Shown here one piece after another: positions 35,801 to 47,904 of a DNA stretch of 64,000 nucleotides (positions within the stretch are counted from its first letter, which is position 1; every line of letters starts with the position of its first letter). The stretch covers positions 7,563,845 to 7,627,844 of the forward strand of contig JAQFVV010000027.1 of the NCBI GenBank assembly GCA_028023455.1. Direction: 5' to 3'. Made by a program: the position numbers and the translations under genes. A model generated the notes under the pieces. That model was not told the DNA's origin. It saw nothing but the letters and a program-made list of their open reading frames with translations, and did no database searches. The stretch is from Epiperipatus broadwayi. Its lineage: Eukaryota > Onychophora > Udeonychophora > Euonychophora > Peripatidae.

Positions 35801-37749
35801 TATATATATATATTCCAGGAAATGTATAATAATAAAATGGCACTAGCTCAGACAAATAGTTATGCTCAGCTAAAATACATATAATTGATAATAATGATAT
35901 TCTGTGTTAATGTCTATTGTTTAACTAGCTCTTACTAATAGTAAATAATAATATGGTTCGGTTTTATAAACTAAATAATAAATATTTATTAAATCATGAG
36001 ACTATGAAGTGAGATACAAGTGGTAATATGAATTACATTGGCCAATATCCTACAAGATACCACCTCAATGGCATAGGAATGCTATTCCCCCTATTACTAT
36101 CTCAAATAATAAATTTATAGCATTCTTACGACTTCAACAATAATTAATTAATTAAGATAATACTGATAAATAAATCTTAATCTCTTTATTCAAAATAATC
36201 TAGCTAAAATAATCTCAGGTTCTTAAGCTAATTCGAGTCAATCAAAATTTCTGTAGTCAAGCATGATAAGGGATTTAATATCACGCTCAACTACATCTAA
36301 CTAATAATAATAAATAATAATAATAATAATCTTCAAGGTATGATTCGATCTTATCTATTTTTCCACGTTATAGTTTTTATCAACAATAATAATAATAATA
36401 AAGAAATAATATAACATAATCTTTTATCTTTCATATGGCATCTTAAATAAAATATGTCGTAAAATCTTATAATCTGAAAATATATGTGTGGCAACGGATA
36501 ACATTATAACTCTGTGTAATATATTATATAATTAATTTATGAACATAATGATAACAATAATAATGTAAATGAAATTTCTCAAATAAATCATCTTAAGAAA
36601 ATATTATAATTCTCAATTAGCAATTTTATTCGTACTGTGCAAATATTATGTTTTGGTTCAAATCCTCTGTGATCATATGCTTGCAATGTGGAAAAAAAAT
36701 TGATTCATCACACAAATTTTTAAAACAAGTTTAACAAATTTTATTGCAATAACTTAACAAATAACTTATTTACAATATTTACAGTCCAAAATGAATCTTA
36801 TATCGTTACAATTTTCATTATTCTCGAAATAAACTAATAAAATATAAACACTTAGGTCTTCACTCCAACTTTTTAAAAAAAAAAAAAAAATTTATCTATT
36901 TAGATATTCATCAAGAGTTCTAATAATAATTAAGAATAATCATGGACATTGTAACATTTCAAATATATCATCCGTCATTAATTGTCACTATGATATGTTT
37001 CCATTAAAATATGCATTATGAAAACATAAAAAAAAACTACAAAAAGATTACTTAATCACTTAAAATAGCTTATCACAATAGTACTGTTATTAAATAACAT
37101 ATATCTATTCCCGTTCAATAAAAATGATTGGACTCAATTAATAAGGTAATTATAATCTATTACACAACCTATTAGTATTAATCTAATATAAAATAGATGT
37201 ATGTGTTAATGTATTTCCTTCACATTGTGACTGTCAGTCTTAAATGACAGGCACAAAGATGGCTTCAAGCATAGTTGCAGCCTGAATAAACATATATAAA
37301 AAAACAAATTATCAAAAAACAAAAAAAAAAATAAAAGGTTGGTCTGTGCAATTATATTTTCTCTTCGTTTGCGCACGCAATATATTTTAAATTAAAAAAG
37401 AAAACAAATCGTGACGTTACATTTTAAATGTACAATCATATAGATTTAAAGTGAAATGCGTTTTTTTTTTCTGTCTTTCAAATGTGTCATTTTTGATATG
37501 GTGGAGGGATATAAAATTATACTGGGAAATTTTAAATGTAAATAACCCAGCAACTAAATATGTTTTATTTTTAAATGATCAACTTTTGATGTATATTTTT
37601 ATTTTTGGGTTACGTGTTGAAAATAAATTTATGTACAAAAATTTAAAAATAATATTAACCTTTTTACAACACGTAATCTTTATAACATTTTTGTTTTATT
37701 TGTTAGAATATGGTTTTAATGACCGCAGGCAAGTCAGTGACTTCTCTCT
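35801..37749. other. AT-rich non-coding DNA with AAT/ATT repeats
   Basis: Short (AAT)n runs at about 36305-36335 and 36383-36403, and A tracts. The frame at 37451-37759 is TTT/TTA-rich without domain features and is not called. Confidence 0.4.
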
Positions 37750-37760
37750 TTTGTTATAAT
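37750..37760. repeat. Target-site duplication, SINE copy 2 (left)
   Basis: TTTGTTATAAT, repeated at 37870-37880. Confidence 0.9.
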
Positions 37761-37869
37761 TTTTTTTTCATGTGTCATAGCATTTGCCGGGACGCGAACC
37801 CACAACCATCTGCAACCAACTACTTGCTTGCAAGGCGGATGCGATGACCTCTCGGCTAACAACGCTTGA
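37761..37869 (-). repeat. tRNA-derived SINE, copy 2, with perfect 11-bp target duplication
   Basis: Minus strand: TCAAGCGTTGTTAGCCGAGAG with a tRNA A box (TTAGCCGAGAGGT), an anticodon-like arm around CCTTGCAAGC, a long variable arm, B box GGGTTCGCGTCC, end AATGCTATGACACATG and a poly(A) tail. The long variable arm suggests a Leu- or Ser-type tRNA ancestor. Flanked by TTTGTTATAAT on both sides. Confidence 0.88.
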
Positions 37870-37880
37870 TTTGTTATAAT
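37870..37880. repeat. Target-site duplication, SINE copy 2 (right)
   Basis: Exact match to 37750-37760. Confidence 0.9.
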
Positions 37881-38099
37881 ATTTTTAGAGAAAATTGTAA
37901 AAGCACATGAATAGTCGGTCATTCGGCTTGACCCCTACAGGATAAAAATTAATTAAAACATGGGACAGGAATGTGAATCACTAATGGTCTAAAAGGAAAT
38001 TCTTAAACAGATTTTAAAAAAAGATAGGAAAAGTTTTGATAAAAAAAGGTAGTTTAATTAAACTAATTAAAAATCGAAAAAAGTAATAGTTTGTAGAGG

Positions 38100-40320
38100 A
38101 GACCCTGTAATGAGGGGGGGGTACACATGCTGATCAGGTGATATAGGGGATATTGAATTCAGTTCAGTTGAAGGCAGTCATTTCAATACGTGCAGTTAAA
38201 ACCAATTCACTTATTTTCGATTGATGATTGATTCAAGCATTCATTCATGCAGAGATTGTTTCTTTGATTTCATTTGAATCGACTTAGACGTTTGATTTTG
38301 CGTTTCAAAGAGTGAATAAGTGACAGTAAAAATTCAAAGTCATCGCAAGCTGTAATCATGTCCAATCCGAAGAAATAAAAATTGCAAATGGGAATGTGAC
38401 CAGTAAAAAGTTAGCTGAAAGAAAGAGATTCGATGGAAAGATATTGCAAGTTAGTTAAATAAATATCTTAACGTGAATCCATTTGAAGTAGAAATCAAAG
38501 ACGTCTAACACACAGCCCGAAGAACCAGAGGACGCAGTTAAAATCAATTAAATCCGAAGTGCAGCCCACCAAAATGAAAAGAATGAAATCAAGACTGAGT
38601 AATATTGCCCAAGTAAACATGGTGTAGAGGACCCAATTTGGTGCATTCGCACTACTCAAGACTTATGTAGCCACCAAGTTATGTGACTCTCTGCCCACTC
38701 AAAAATGTAGCTGTCTACGAACTATTTTGCCTACCATCCATGGAAGACACTCCTTCAGTCGTTTGCTCATGATTTATGTATCTCCTTCAAAAGCCCTCAG
38801 CCCAGAAGAAAATGAAGCCTTAGGGAAGTAAACCCATTTATATTTCTAAATATAATTATATTTTTTGTTTGATTTAAATATTTCTTACGAATGATTTTTT
38901 TTTCTTTTTATTGTTATAGCTGTAATCTGATTGTGAGGAATTACGTAATCTTTTATATGTATTTGATCAATGATTTTTTTTTTTATTAACCATATACGTC
39001 ATTCAATAGAAGATTTCATTTACCAAAATAAATTTTAGTATATCACAAATGATTTAGATCAAAGATTTAAGGGAGTAGATTACTCGTAAAGTTATATACA
39101 CACAAGTGGTAGGCATTAGCCTGTTCATCCACTTTAGTCTTATTTTATTATATAAATATCCGCTACGTGCAGGATTAGTGTACAGCTAAAAAAAATTTTT
39201 TTCTTTAAGAATGTATCGCTTAAAAAAACGGGTAATCAAATCTACCTACCTATATAGTTGAATGGCTATGGAGTGCGTGCATTCATTTATAAATAACTTT
39301 CTGTATCTGTTTAATCCGCCACATGCAGGATTCAATACGTTATAACTTACCGTAAATTCATTTCTATTAGTATAAATTTATTCCATCCGCTACATGCAGG
39401 CTAATAATAATAATAGTAAAAAAATAAAGGAATAAATAAGTCGATTAGTTCCCTGTTTTCGATGATCCGCTACATGCAGGATCGATTATTTAAATATTAT
39501 AAATTGCGGTTGAATAATGATACCAAATAATAGTGAAATCTTTATTAGATTCAGAAAAGAAACCGAGAGTTGTTTGATAACACGTACCCACCATGGCTCG
39601 TATGTATTGTAATCACGTATAGAATAATCTATCCTATATAATGCTATAGTGTGCACGACAGTGAAACTCAGACCATCCTATCCCATTGGGTAAATATTTA
39701 AAGATTATAAATTGGGGTTTTTGATTAAAATTTCATGGTGTATTTCGGATTTATATATTTCTGTTGTTATTTCATTTATTTATAATCTTATAATATAATT
39801 TTAAGGGCTAAATAAATACGGAGATAGAATATTAAAATTTCAACGCTGTGCTGTGTAATTGGTAAATGTTTTATCGTTTATCCTCCTTTGTTAGCTAAGC
39901 AACAAACCACTTTCCTGGGATAAAGAGTAGATGAGCTAGTCTGGTATTAATCTCTATCGGGACCAAGAGTAATTCGTTAGGATATCCATCTTTCTGTTTA
40001 TTTATTAAGTAAAGCATCCATATCGCTATTGATTTTATTAAGTCAAAAAGGGATTAATCCTTATCTAAATTATGCAGTCATATCCCTCTGGGGAGGGAGC
40101 AATCTTTTTCTAGAGGTGGCGCGTAAAGGTCTTGGTGAGCCAGATCTTTCAAAGGTATGAATGTAATAATTTCCTTTTATGATGCAATTCAAGAAAATAA
40201 TAAATGATGGTATCTAACTGAATATCTACAATCGTTGCTCGATTGCATAACATGCATTTCATGCTCAATGCATGTATATGGGATCGTAAGTCCGACACAC
40301 GGACCGGTACAACATAAAAT
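38100..40320. other. Non-coding, less AT-rich block; possible LTR-element remnant
   Basis: It begins near CCCTGTAATGAGGGGGGGG (38103-38121). It contains a protein-like but unidentified stretch at 38721-38832 (PTIHGRHSFSRLL, SPEENEAL) and four copies of a 16-nt motif. A TGTAATCACG start (39612) and ACCGGTACAACA end (about 40316) could mark an LTR. None of this is sufficient to name an element. Confidence 0.35.
39158..39480 (+). repeat. Four spaced copies of ATCCGCYACRTGCAGG
   Basis: Copies at 39158-39173, 39314-39329, 39385-39400 and 39465-39480, with spacings of 156, 71 and 80 nt. The sequence between copies is unrelated. Three copies are followed by ATC or ATT. Confidence 0.9.
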
Positions 40321-42099
40321 AATTGTAAAATATAACTACTTGTTTCATTCTATGCTGTTTTCTTTCGATACACAATATATTAAAAATATGCAATACATGT
40401 AAGTTTAAAATACTTAAAATTATTTTAAAATTTTGCAAAAACAACTTTACTTATCATTTACATACTTTCACAAAATAGTTTTACTAAAATATAGAAAATA
40501 TTCTACGATTCTTTTTCTTATTTAATTTTTATTCTTAATCTCATTTGTATTTATTTTATCATCATCCAAAGTAAGAAAACCTATCTTATCCTTTTCTAAT
40601 AACGATCCTTCAACTCCAAAATTATCTATCATTTTCCATTAAAAATATACAATTCTGTACGATGTAATACTTAGAAATCATGATAGCAAACAGATGCATA
40701 GATATAAGGGACAAACTAGAGTATCAACTCAATAGTACATATATCAGATAGTCAACATGGTAACAGTGTATAAAGAAAAGAGGCATCACTTCTCTGTCTA
40801 ATGACCTCCACTAAAATAACAATGTCCAAGCTATTTCTTCAGCTTTCTGGAACATTAATATTCAATACAAAGGTAAAACACTGCCCACGGAAAATATACA
40901 AGTTACAGTGCTCCGTTATCTGTACCTGCAAAATTATTAAGATCATAAAATTATTCCTATTCCCATAACAAAAACCTACATTAAAGCATTGCTTTAGTTT
41001 CATTTTAAATTACTTCCAAGTCACTACCTTTTTTAAATTTTCTTAATAGATTTATCAATCTACATCACCAAAAATGCTTGCAATATATTTCTAAAATAAC
41101 AAATAAATTCACATATAAAGATAACGATCTAAACTGTTCAACAAGAAAAGGTTACTTCACTTTCTTAAAAAAATTATTGAACAAAAATACAAATGACTGG
41201 TATCTATAATAAACCAATACTTTAAACATTTTAAAGAAATACTAAAGTTCTTTATGAAAGAATTATATTCATTATCAAGTTGTACTATATTAGTAATATG
41301 GAATAAAAGTATGCATATAAATGTTATATGTGTTTAATGTATTCGCACATATCCATACGTTCATTCAATAACATTATAAAATATTTTGACAATCCAAAGA
41401 AAAGAAAGAAAAATACATCATAAAAAAATATATTAATATTCTACAACTATTACCCAAGTGATATTTCTACTTGTTAATCACTTATTAGATGTCTTCTTGG
41501 TCCACAATCAATAAAAAACATTGCATAATATAACACTCATTCAATACTATCGTACTTAAAATATTAAAACTTAAAAATTATTAAATATCTTTTATAGAAA
41601 CTATAATATTATAAGTAAGTAATTATTTTTATGTACCTTTCCTATTTCTGATTATAAATAAAAAATTTAATATTAAGATTAGTTAAAAAAATAAATCAAA
41701 AACATAACTACGTAAACTTCAGTGATAAATGTTCATTTTTAAAATAAAAAATGTTCTTTTTTCTTCAGGATTTATTATCACCCCTTGTAGGCGATTGAAA
41801 CCCCCAGAACTTGTTGCTATAGTATTGTTCAAACATTTAATGATGACAATTTTTTTCCCCGACATGACGCATGCTCAGTAGATTCCAAAAATAAAATGAT
41901 GAACGAAAATTAAAAAATAAATGGAAAATAAAAAGGAAAATTGACTTCTGAAAAATCTGAATTTATATGTAAAAATAATCACTAATCTGTTCTTACGAGT
42001 TTATAAAAATAATAGTCTATTGTTTCTATTATTCAGAACGGTGATTATTAAAGATAATTTTAGATTATAACATTTAAAAATAATTCTTCAAAGTTTTTA
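40321..42099. other. AT-rich non-coding DNA
   Basis: No gene recognised. Splice-acceptor-like TTTTGCAG|GT lies near 40928 on the minus strand, but no supported exon follows. Confidence 0.4.
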
Positions 42100-42764
42100 T
42101 ATTTCATCAGGATCCTATGCTGGCTTATAATGTCTTTGACACAGCGATATGAATTCGGGCATCTGGATATAATTCTTGCGCATTTTTTTAAATATTCCCA
42201 GGAATTAATATTTATTATTTCTCATAATACTAGCATACAGAGTTTTACTGTCAGGATATTTCTTATTTATCCAAGGATATTTTCTTTCAATTATTAGTTT
42301 CCAATTATCATTTTTTAAATATTATAAAAATACAGTCTTTAAGATAATCAAGACTTATCCCGTAAGATATTTTAATAACTGTCCTTATTTTTCCAGTATT
42401 TTAGAATGACAGTTTAAAATAAATTGTTAAAAAAAATGTTTTCTCCAAAACGAAACATCTTCTGCATCTCTTATTAAAAAATAATACTTAATTCAAATTA
42501 CTGAGAGATTTTAAAAGTTTTTTACCGTATTACATTTGGTCTTACATAAACTATCTTTCCACATAAATGCATTTTTTTTTTACTTTTTAATTTCTCATGA
42601 ACTTTTCTATTTAATTCTCCATATAATGTCCAACATATTAACTTGGCTGATAAAATATTCTCCTTCATTATCAATGTTAAAATTATATTTTTAATTAAAA
42701 TTGTACTTCTAGCATTTCTTTGTACAAATAAACACTTCTTCATGGTATTTCCATGTTTATGCAA
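42100..42764 (-). pseudogene. Decayed coding sequence of unknown family
   Basis: The minus strand has an 80-codon frame (42764-42522) with a protein-like segment (RNARSTILIKNIILTLI, KLICWTLYGELNRKVHEK). Further on, in broken frames, come KYPWINKKYPDSKTLYASI (about 42280-42220) and MRKNYIQMPEFISLC (about 42190-42140). Balanced residue use and Trp/Cys-containing blocks argue for old coding DNA, perhaps a LINE or transposase. I cannot assign the family. Confidence 0.4.
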
Positions 42765-44135
42765 TGTTTAGATTAAATTTTGATAAATTGACTTAGGGAA
42801 TTTTATTTGCTCAATGGTGCATCTTTAAACCAAATAAATTTATACGTTTTTTTAAATATACTCTCTTTTTAAAAAAAAAATAATTCAATTAGTACACTTT
42901 ACTATTTAAAATAAATTATTAGAGAGTTATTATGGCACTGAATTGACTTATTAAAAGCAAACTTAACTGTTCAAAAGCAAACCTAAAATAATTGAAAGCA
43001 AACTTAAAAATCGAAAAGCACACTGAAAATAATTGAGCATCTGTATTTATACCCAAATAAATCAATCATCAGATTGGTGGATTAGAATTTCACCTGATGG
43101 CTTAATTTACATATTTAGCCAAAAGTGCACAATTAAAATTAAAAATAAAAATAATGACTCATTTTTAAAAAATATTACTTAAAAATATTAATTCTAAATT
43201 AATTTTTACACTTTATTAAAAATAACTAAATATTTTAAAATGACTTTTAAAACAGTATTTTATTAATTTATCTTACCTTTAATTTTTAATGTATCCTTTT
43301 TTCTTTATAACAAAAATCTAATTTTTATTAACTACATTCATTTTAAAACCTAATTAAATATTTATAATGCTTATTTTTATATCTTATCTGGTGGTAGATA
43401 AATAAATATTTTCAATTCTACAGTGTAATTTTAAAGCAATTTTTGAAATTTTATTAACAATAAGACTTGTAAGCACACATGTATGAATATTTACATGTAC
43501 ATGACTTACAACTTAGACAGAAATATCCAATTATGTCTGAAATAAAATAAATGTTTAATTGCAACAATTATTATATTAAAAAATAATATAATAATATAAT
43601 TTAGAATAATAATTTTGATACTATAAAATTGAATACACATTCTCCACCACAAATACTACTTTTTTAAATAAATAATTTTAAATACAATTATTAAATATAA
43701 TTTTCATTTTAAAATATGCTATTTATTTAATTATAGATTATTACTTTTTAAAATTCAACTTTTAATACTTATTTTAAAGACTTATTAATATGTTATTTTA
43801 TTATGGCCAGCTTTTCCAACCATATACATTTATAACATTTAGCTTTATTTAACTGTTTTAAATATATTTAGCATAATTTTATACATTAAATATTCTCATT
43901 TTACTTTAATTAAGCTTTTAAAAAGATTGTCAGCATAATAGTCATCCTACCAATAGAATACTTCTTCAATTTAAATTTTTTTAAGAAATTGATACAATAA
44001 ATTTATTCTGACCTAAAGAGAAGGGCACTATATATATACTGTAATAACAAGAAAATCCAAGTCATACATCATGTGATTTAACCTAATTAGTTAAGTATTG
44101 GATAAATGTTGGGCTTGAGTTGGTATTTTAGATTT
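42765..44135. other. AT-rich non-coding DNA with short direct repeats
   Basis: AAAAGCAAAC-TAA-type units recur about four times at 42953-43027. Otherwise nothing was recognised. Confidence 0.4.
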
Positions 44136-44535
44136 AGGGTCTGAATATCCAAGCACCTCACTGATGAGAGCCATTAGCTCAAAACTTCTTTGGAGATAGG
44201 GATAATTCTAGATAGACATTTTAAATGCTTTTTCTTGTGGCATTTATCAGAAAAGCTTGTCTACAGCTATTAGCATGCTCATATATTATATATACACTGT
44301 GTACATTCTTTTATAGTAATGGATTATGAAGTATATGATAATATTTAGACTAATAAATGATTAGTAATAATCATTAATATATTAAGGGTGAGAATACAGA
44401 AAATTTGAATACTTGTGGATTAAATTATAATAACTTGATATTGATAAATACTGAACAAATTATGAATGCATGTGTAAAAGTGTGTGACCTGGGATAACTG
44501 AAGAGTGCTGGTCCAGCGTGAATTAGCATCTTGAG
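44136..44535. repeat. Diverged foldback-family fragment and tRNA-like-family fragment
   Basis: 44150-44290 (CTCACTGATGAGAGCCATTAGCTC, TTGTGGCATTTAT) matches the inverted unit. 44480-44530 (GGATAACTGAAGAGTGCTGG) matches the 14893 and 30050 family. Confidence 0.55.
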
Positions 44536-45144
44536 AATTATTTCTTTTTTTAGAGATTTTTTGGTTTCAAGAATGGGTGATAGAAGGGAACATTATCTAA
44601 AAATGACATAAATATACAGTTTATAATATGATTGTGAGAAAAAGAATATTAAAGTTTTATGCAAGTGAACTACTTTAGGATAGAATAAGAAACAAAAAAA
44701 AAGAAAATAACTGTATAAAAAGTGATGTGAAATTTAAACTGCCTCCGGCTGAAATAAGAAACTTGATATAACTATATGATCGATACTTAATATTACATAA
44801 TTAATTATTAATGAATTTGAAAATAAAATATTTATTTGCATGTAAAGTATATCACATGATTAATTTGCATTGAATAATGGGAAATATTGAAAAGATATGC
44901 ATTACATATCAAATTATTCGAATTGAGAAATAATGATTTACTCCTTTCCTCTAATCCATAGATTGTCAATATTACTCCATGAAGGGAAAGAAAATTTGCA
45001 ATGGGGATATGGAGAACAGAAGTTATGGATCAAAAAAACTGGATATTGGAAAAAGCTTTTATTTTGTAATGGATGATAATTGGAAATGATGATAAGGATA
45101 TACATATAATGTAAATAATAAATAATCATCATTTTAATTATTAT
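44536..45144. other. AT-rich non-coding DNA
   Basis: No feature recognised. Confidence 0.35.
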
Positions 45145-45510
45145 TATTCTACTGCAGAATGATGATTTCTCCAAATTTAATCCACTCTGACTTATAGCAT
45201 TTCTTCTGTACACCATACTAGCAATCTTCATTATTTCATTCAGCTATCTCACATGTGGTCTCTTTCTAGATGTTTTACAATCTATTGAACTATTATTTAA
45301 AACTTTCATTATCATTTCTTGTGGAAATATGACTACTCTGATGTAATTTTAGTCTCTTAATTCTTTGTTCTTTCCCATGTGTTTTATTTTTGATCTCCTA
45401 TTAAACCTAACATATTTCATTGGGTGGCCTAAATTCTCAGCATTGTTTTTCTGGTTAATGTATCGGCTTAAGAGAGAACTGATAAAACCATCTATTAAAA
45501 ACCTGCTTTT
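45145..45510 (-). pseudogene. RTE-type LINE 3' end fragment
   Basis: The plus-strand text CTGCAGAATGATGATTTCTCC...CAGCTATCTCACATGTGGTCTCTTTCT follows 52590-52710, and 45290-45510 follows 52730-53005 at lower identity. It runs on the minus strand with the 3' end at left. Confidence 0.7.
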
Positions 45511-45990
45511 CAAATATATTGTGCATAAAATCCCTTTCTATTTCCTACTCATCCAATACCCCCTGACCAGTTTCTAGCTGTAGCTTTCATCAGTGAGAAT
45601 CCTTGGATTTGAAAACACTGCATTTAGATGAGCAAGATTGGTATAAAACCACTAAAACATCACATTATCTATATGACTATACAAGTGAATGATCTTGGAC
45701 TGAAAATATTATTGTGTTTTCATCTTGAACTCACAGCTTAGTAGTTAACTAAATAGATAAATGTTGGCTGCCAGGGTGGGGGGCAGCATCTGATCATAAG
45801 ATCTAGATGTGGTGATCTCAGATCTGAGGCTCCTCATTATTGGATGAGAAGGCACTAGGTAGGGATTTTATGCAAAAACCTGCTTGAATTCATTGATTAC
45901 TATGGATTACCCTAGATGACCCTGCTGTATAGAGTTTGCTACTGTTTTAACAGCTTCTATAAGAATAGGAAATGGTGATTATGTAATGTT
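45511..45990. repeat. Foldback-family copy, head-to-head arrangement
   Basis: A plus-oriented head (45519-45640, GTGCATAAAATCCC... ATCAGTGAG-ATCCTTGGA) is followed by an inverted unit (about 45680-45985, ending GAGTTTGCTACTGTTTTAACAGC). This is the same arrangement as 22437-23022. Confidence 0.7.
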
Positions 45991-46129
45991 ACTAGTTCAA
46001 AATCTACACGGCTTAAATAATTTCTATTTATATTTATTTGCTTAACTTCCTATTTTTATTTTGCAAAGTTACTGTAAAATGTTTTGATGATATGGAGTCA
46101 CCCTGTCATACATCCCTTTCTTAATGTTA

Positions 46130-46140
46130 AAATTCCTAGT
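46130..46140. repeat. Left 11-bp target duplication of nested RTE insertion
   Basis: AAATTCCTAGT, repeated at 46468-46478. Confidence 0.8.
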
Positions 46141-46467
46141 CATCATCATCATCATCATCAACCATTGTCAGTCCATGGCAGGATAAATGTCTCTCCAAGT
46201 TCAATCCATCTTTTCCTATCTTTAGCTTCTCTTCTCCACATCACCCCTGCACACTTTCTTATTTCATCCATCCATCTCACATGTGGTTATCATTATTCTA
46301 GATTATAAAAAGGATTTGATCTGAAAGTATTTTTTCAGTGATTAAAGCATTGGGTCATCAAGATATAGATTCAAGATAGTCATATTCTAAAGAATATTCA
46401 TTAAAATGCAATAGGAAGTATTATATTACATCATGATACTAGGAATTTTCTTCTTTTTTTTGGATGG
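46141..46467 (-). mobile_element. Nested RTE 3'-end insertion carrying an inverted copy of target DNA
   Basis: 46141-46284 is an RTE 3' end with its (ATG)n-type tail (plus strand CATCATCAT...), matching 52557-52700. From 46286 to 46449 the sequence is the inverted duplicate of the host flank 46468-46632. A short T-rich spacer separates the arms. Confidence 0.8.
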
Positions 46468-46632
46468 AAATTCCTAGTATCATGATGGAATATAATACTT
46501 TCCTATTGCATTTTAATGAATATTCTTTAGAATATGACTATCTTGAATCTATGTCTTGATGACCCAATGTTTAATCACTGAAGAAATACTTTCAGAATCA
46601 AATCCTTTTTATAATCTAGAATAATGATAACT
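46286..46632. repeat. Inverted repeat, ~164-bp arms
   Basis: 46286-46449 pairs with 46468-46632 with only scattered mismatches; spacer 18 nt. Confidence 0.9.
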
Positions 46633-46754
46633 CATATTCATTGGTTCTTTCTATAACTTCTCTTAGTTTATGGATATGATCCAGTGCTAATGTCAGTTTT
46701 AAATTCTGCTTGTTTTTTTTGTTTAGTTAAAATCTAAAATTTAACTGTAGATAA

Positions 46755-46834
<80 letters not shown>

Positions 46835-46848
46835 CATCATTATCATCA

Positions 46849-46903
<55 letters not shown>
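46755..46903. repeat. ATT trinucleotide microsatellite, ~150 bp
   Basis: (ATT)n with a central ATC/ATT interruption at about 46833-46852. It lies inside the RTE fragment. Confidence 0.95.
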
Positions 46904-46904
<1 letters not shown>

Positions 46905-47305
46905 AAGAACTGATAGTAGATTAAAAGGTCTGTATTTTTGATTTCTTCTTTATCACTTTTTTTTAAATATTAATTTATATATTTAAAACTGTTGCCATAA
47001 GCCTTCGTATTTTCAATGAAGTGGTCAAATTCTTTGTTGCTTGGGAGACCATAATATGTATGATCCCTGGTGGTGGCAGGACTGAGTTGCAATCTGTGGA
47101 CTCTTTTTAACTCTTGTATCCACCCCTCTAACACAGTTCTAACTCATATAATTTAACACTTGCAGTAATGGATAACTTTCAATAATTTGTAATCGCTAAA
47201 AAAATTTAAACCGGCTGAATTAATGCTTACTAAATAACTATAACTAATATGTTAATATATGAAATTCTTTTTTCTACAGTACAGGCTTTTTCATACCTGC
47301 ACTCC

Positions 47306-47904
47306 AATATGTAATATATTTGGGGTTTGAACTCAGACTTTTACATGACCCTCAATTATCCATGCTATCTCATACTGCTAACACTCTTGATCTCACACAT
47401 GTTGCAAAGATAAATAATCACCAATATATGTTATTTCATACTAAACCAGCACTCATCAGTTGGTCCGAATTATCATCTACACACACATATATATATATAA
47501 TATATATATATATACACATATATATATATATACAATCAATGGTCAGCTTATATTAAGATAGCCAATCTTTATACTTTAATGGACAGGATTCAATCCATTC
47601 CGCAAGACAACTCTTCAGACACCATTTCATTGAAAATCTATTGATGGAATGCTCAAAGCCCACATTGATGCCAACCTCTTCATTCTACCCATGTTGACCA
47701 TGTCACCCCTCATGTACAGGACATAATCCATTTACATACATATACAAGAGATGGGCAGATTTTACAGCATTATATTTTAATATATGAATTATTTATCTTT
47801 ACAAGGTGTGTGTGATCAAATGCTTCAGCAGTATGAGATAGCATGGATAGTTGAGGGTCATGTGAAAGTCTGACTTCAAACCCCCTACATATAACTAATA
47901 TTGC
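47306..47904. mobile_element. Foldback element whose arms are tRNA-like
   Basis: 47321-47415 and 47792-47882 are inverted copies. Read on the minus strand the left arm has A-box-like GTTAGCAGTATGAGATAGC and B-box-like GAGTTCAAACCC at tRNA spacing; the right arm has the same on the plus strand. The interior (47416-47560) contains the ACCAGCACTCATCAGTTGGTC block shared with 27900 and a TA/CA microsatellite. Confidence 0.75.

Larger units (their letters stand above)
46085..46990 (-). pseudogene. RTE-type LINE fragment (RT domain region) with nested insertion
   Basis: 46085-46140 corresponds to 53410-53463 (antisense of the GVRQGDSIS region). 46468-46735 corresponds to 53460-53730, and 46905-46990 to 53755-53835. 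A 327-bp insertion (46141-46467) and a long ATT microsatellite interrupt it. The copy is not functional. Confidence 0.8.

Noticed and set aside
35355-35855. 166-residue hydrophobic protein on the minus strand
   Set aside because: The plus strand of the same interval reads as RTE-type LINE C-terminus; the hydrophobic frame is the complement of an A-rich coding strand.
38721-38832. Short protein-like stretch HSFSRLLMIYVSPSKALSPE
   Set aside because: Only about 35 codons, no recognisable family and no intact frame around it; noted within the 38.1-40.3 kb block only.
39158-39480. CRISPR-like array of the 16-nt motif
   Set aside because: The spacing is irregular (156, 71, 80), repeats are too short and the DNA is eukaryotic.
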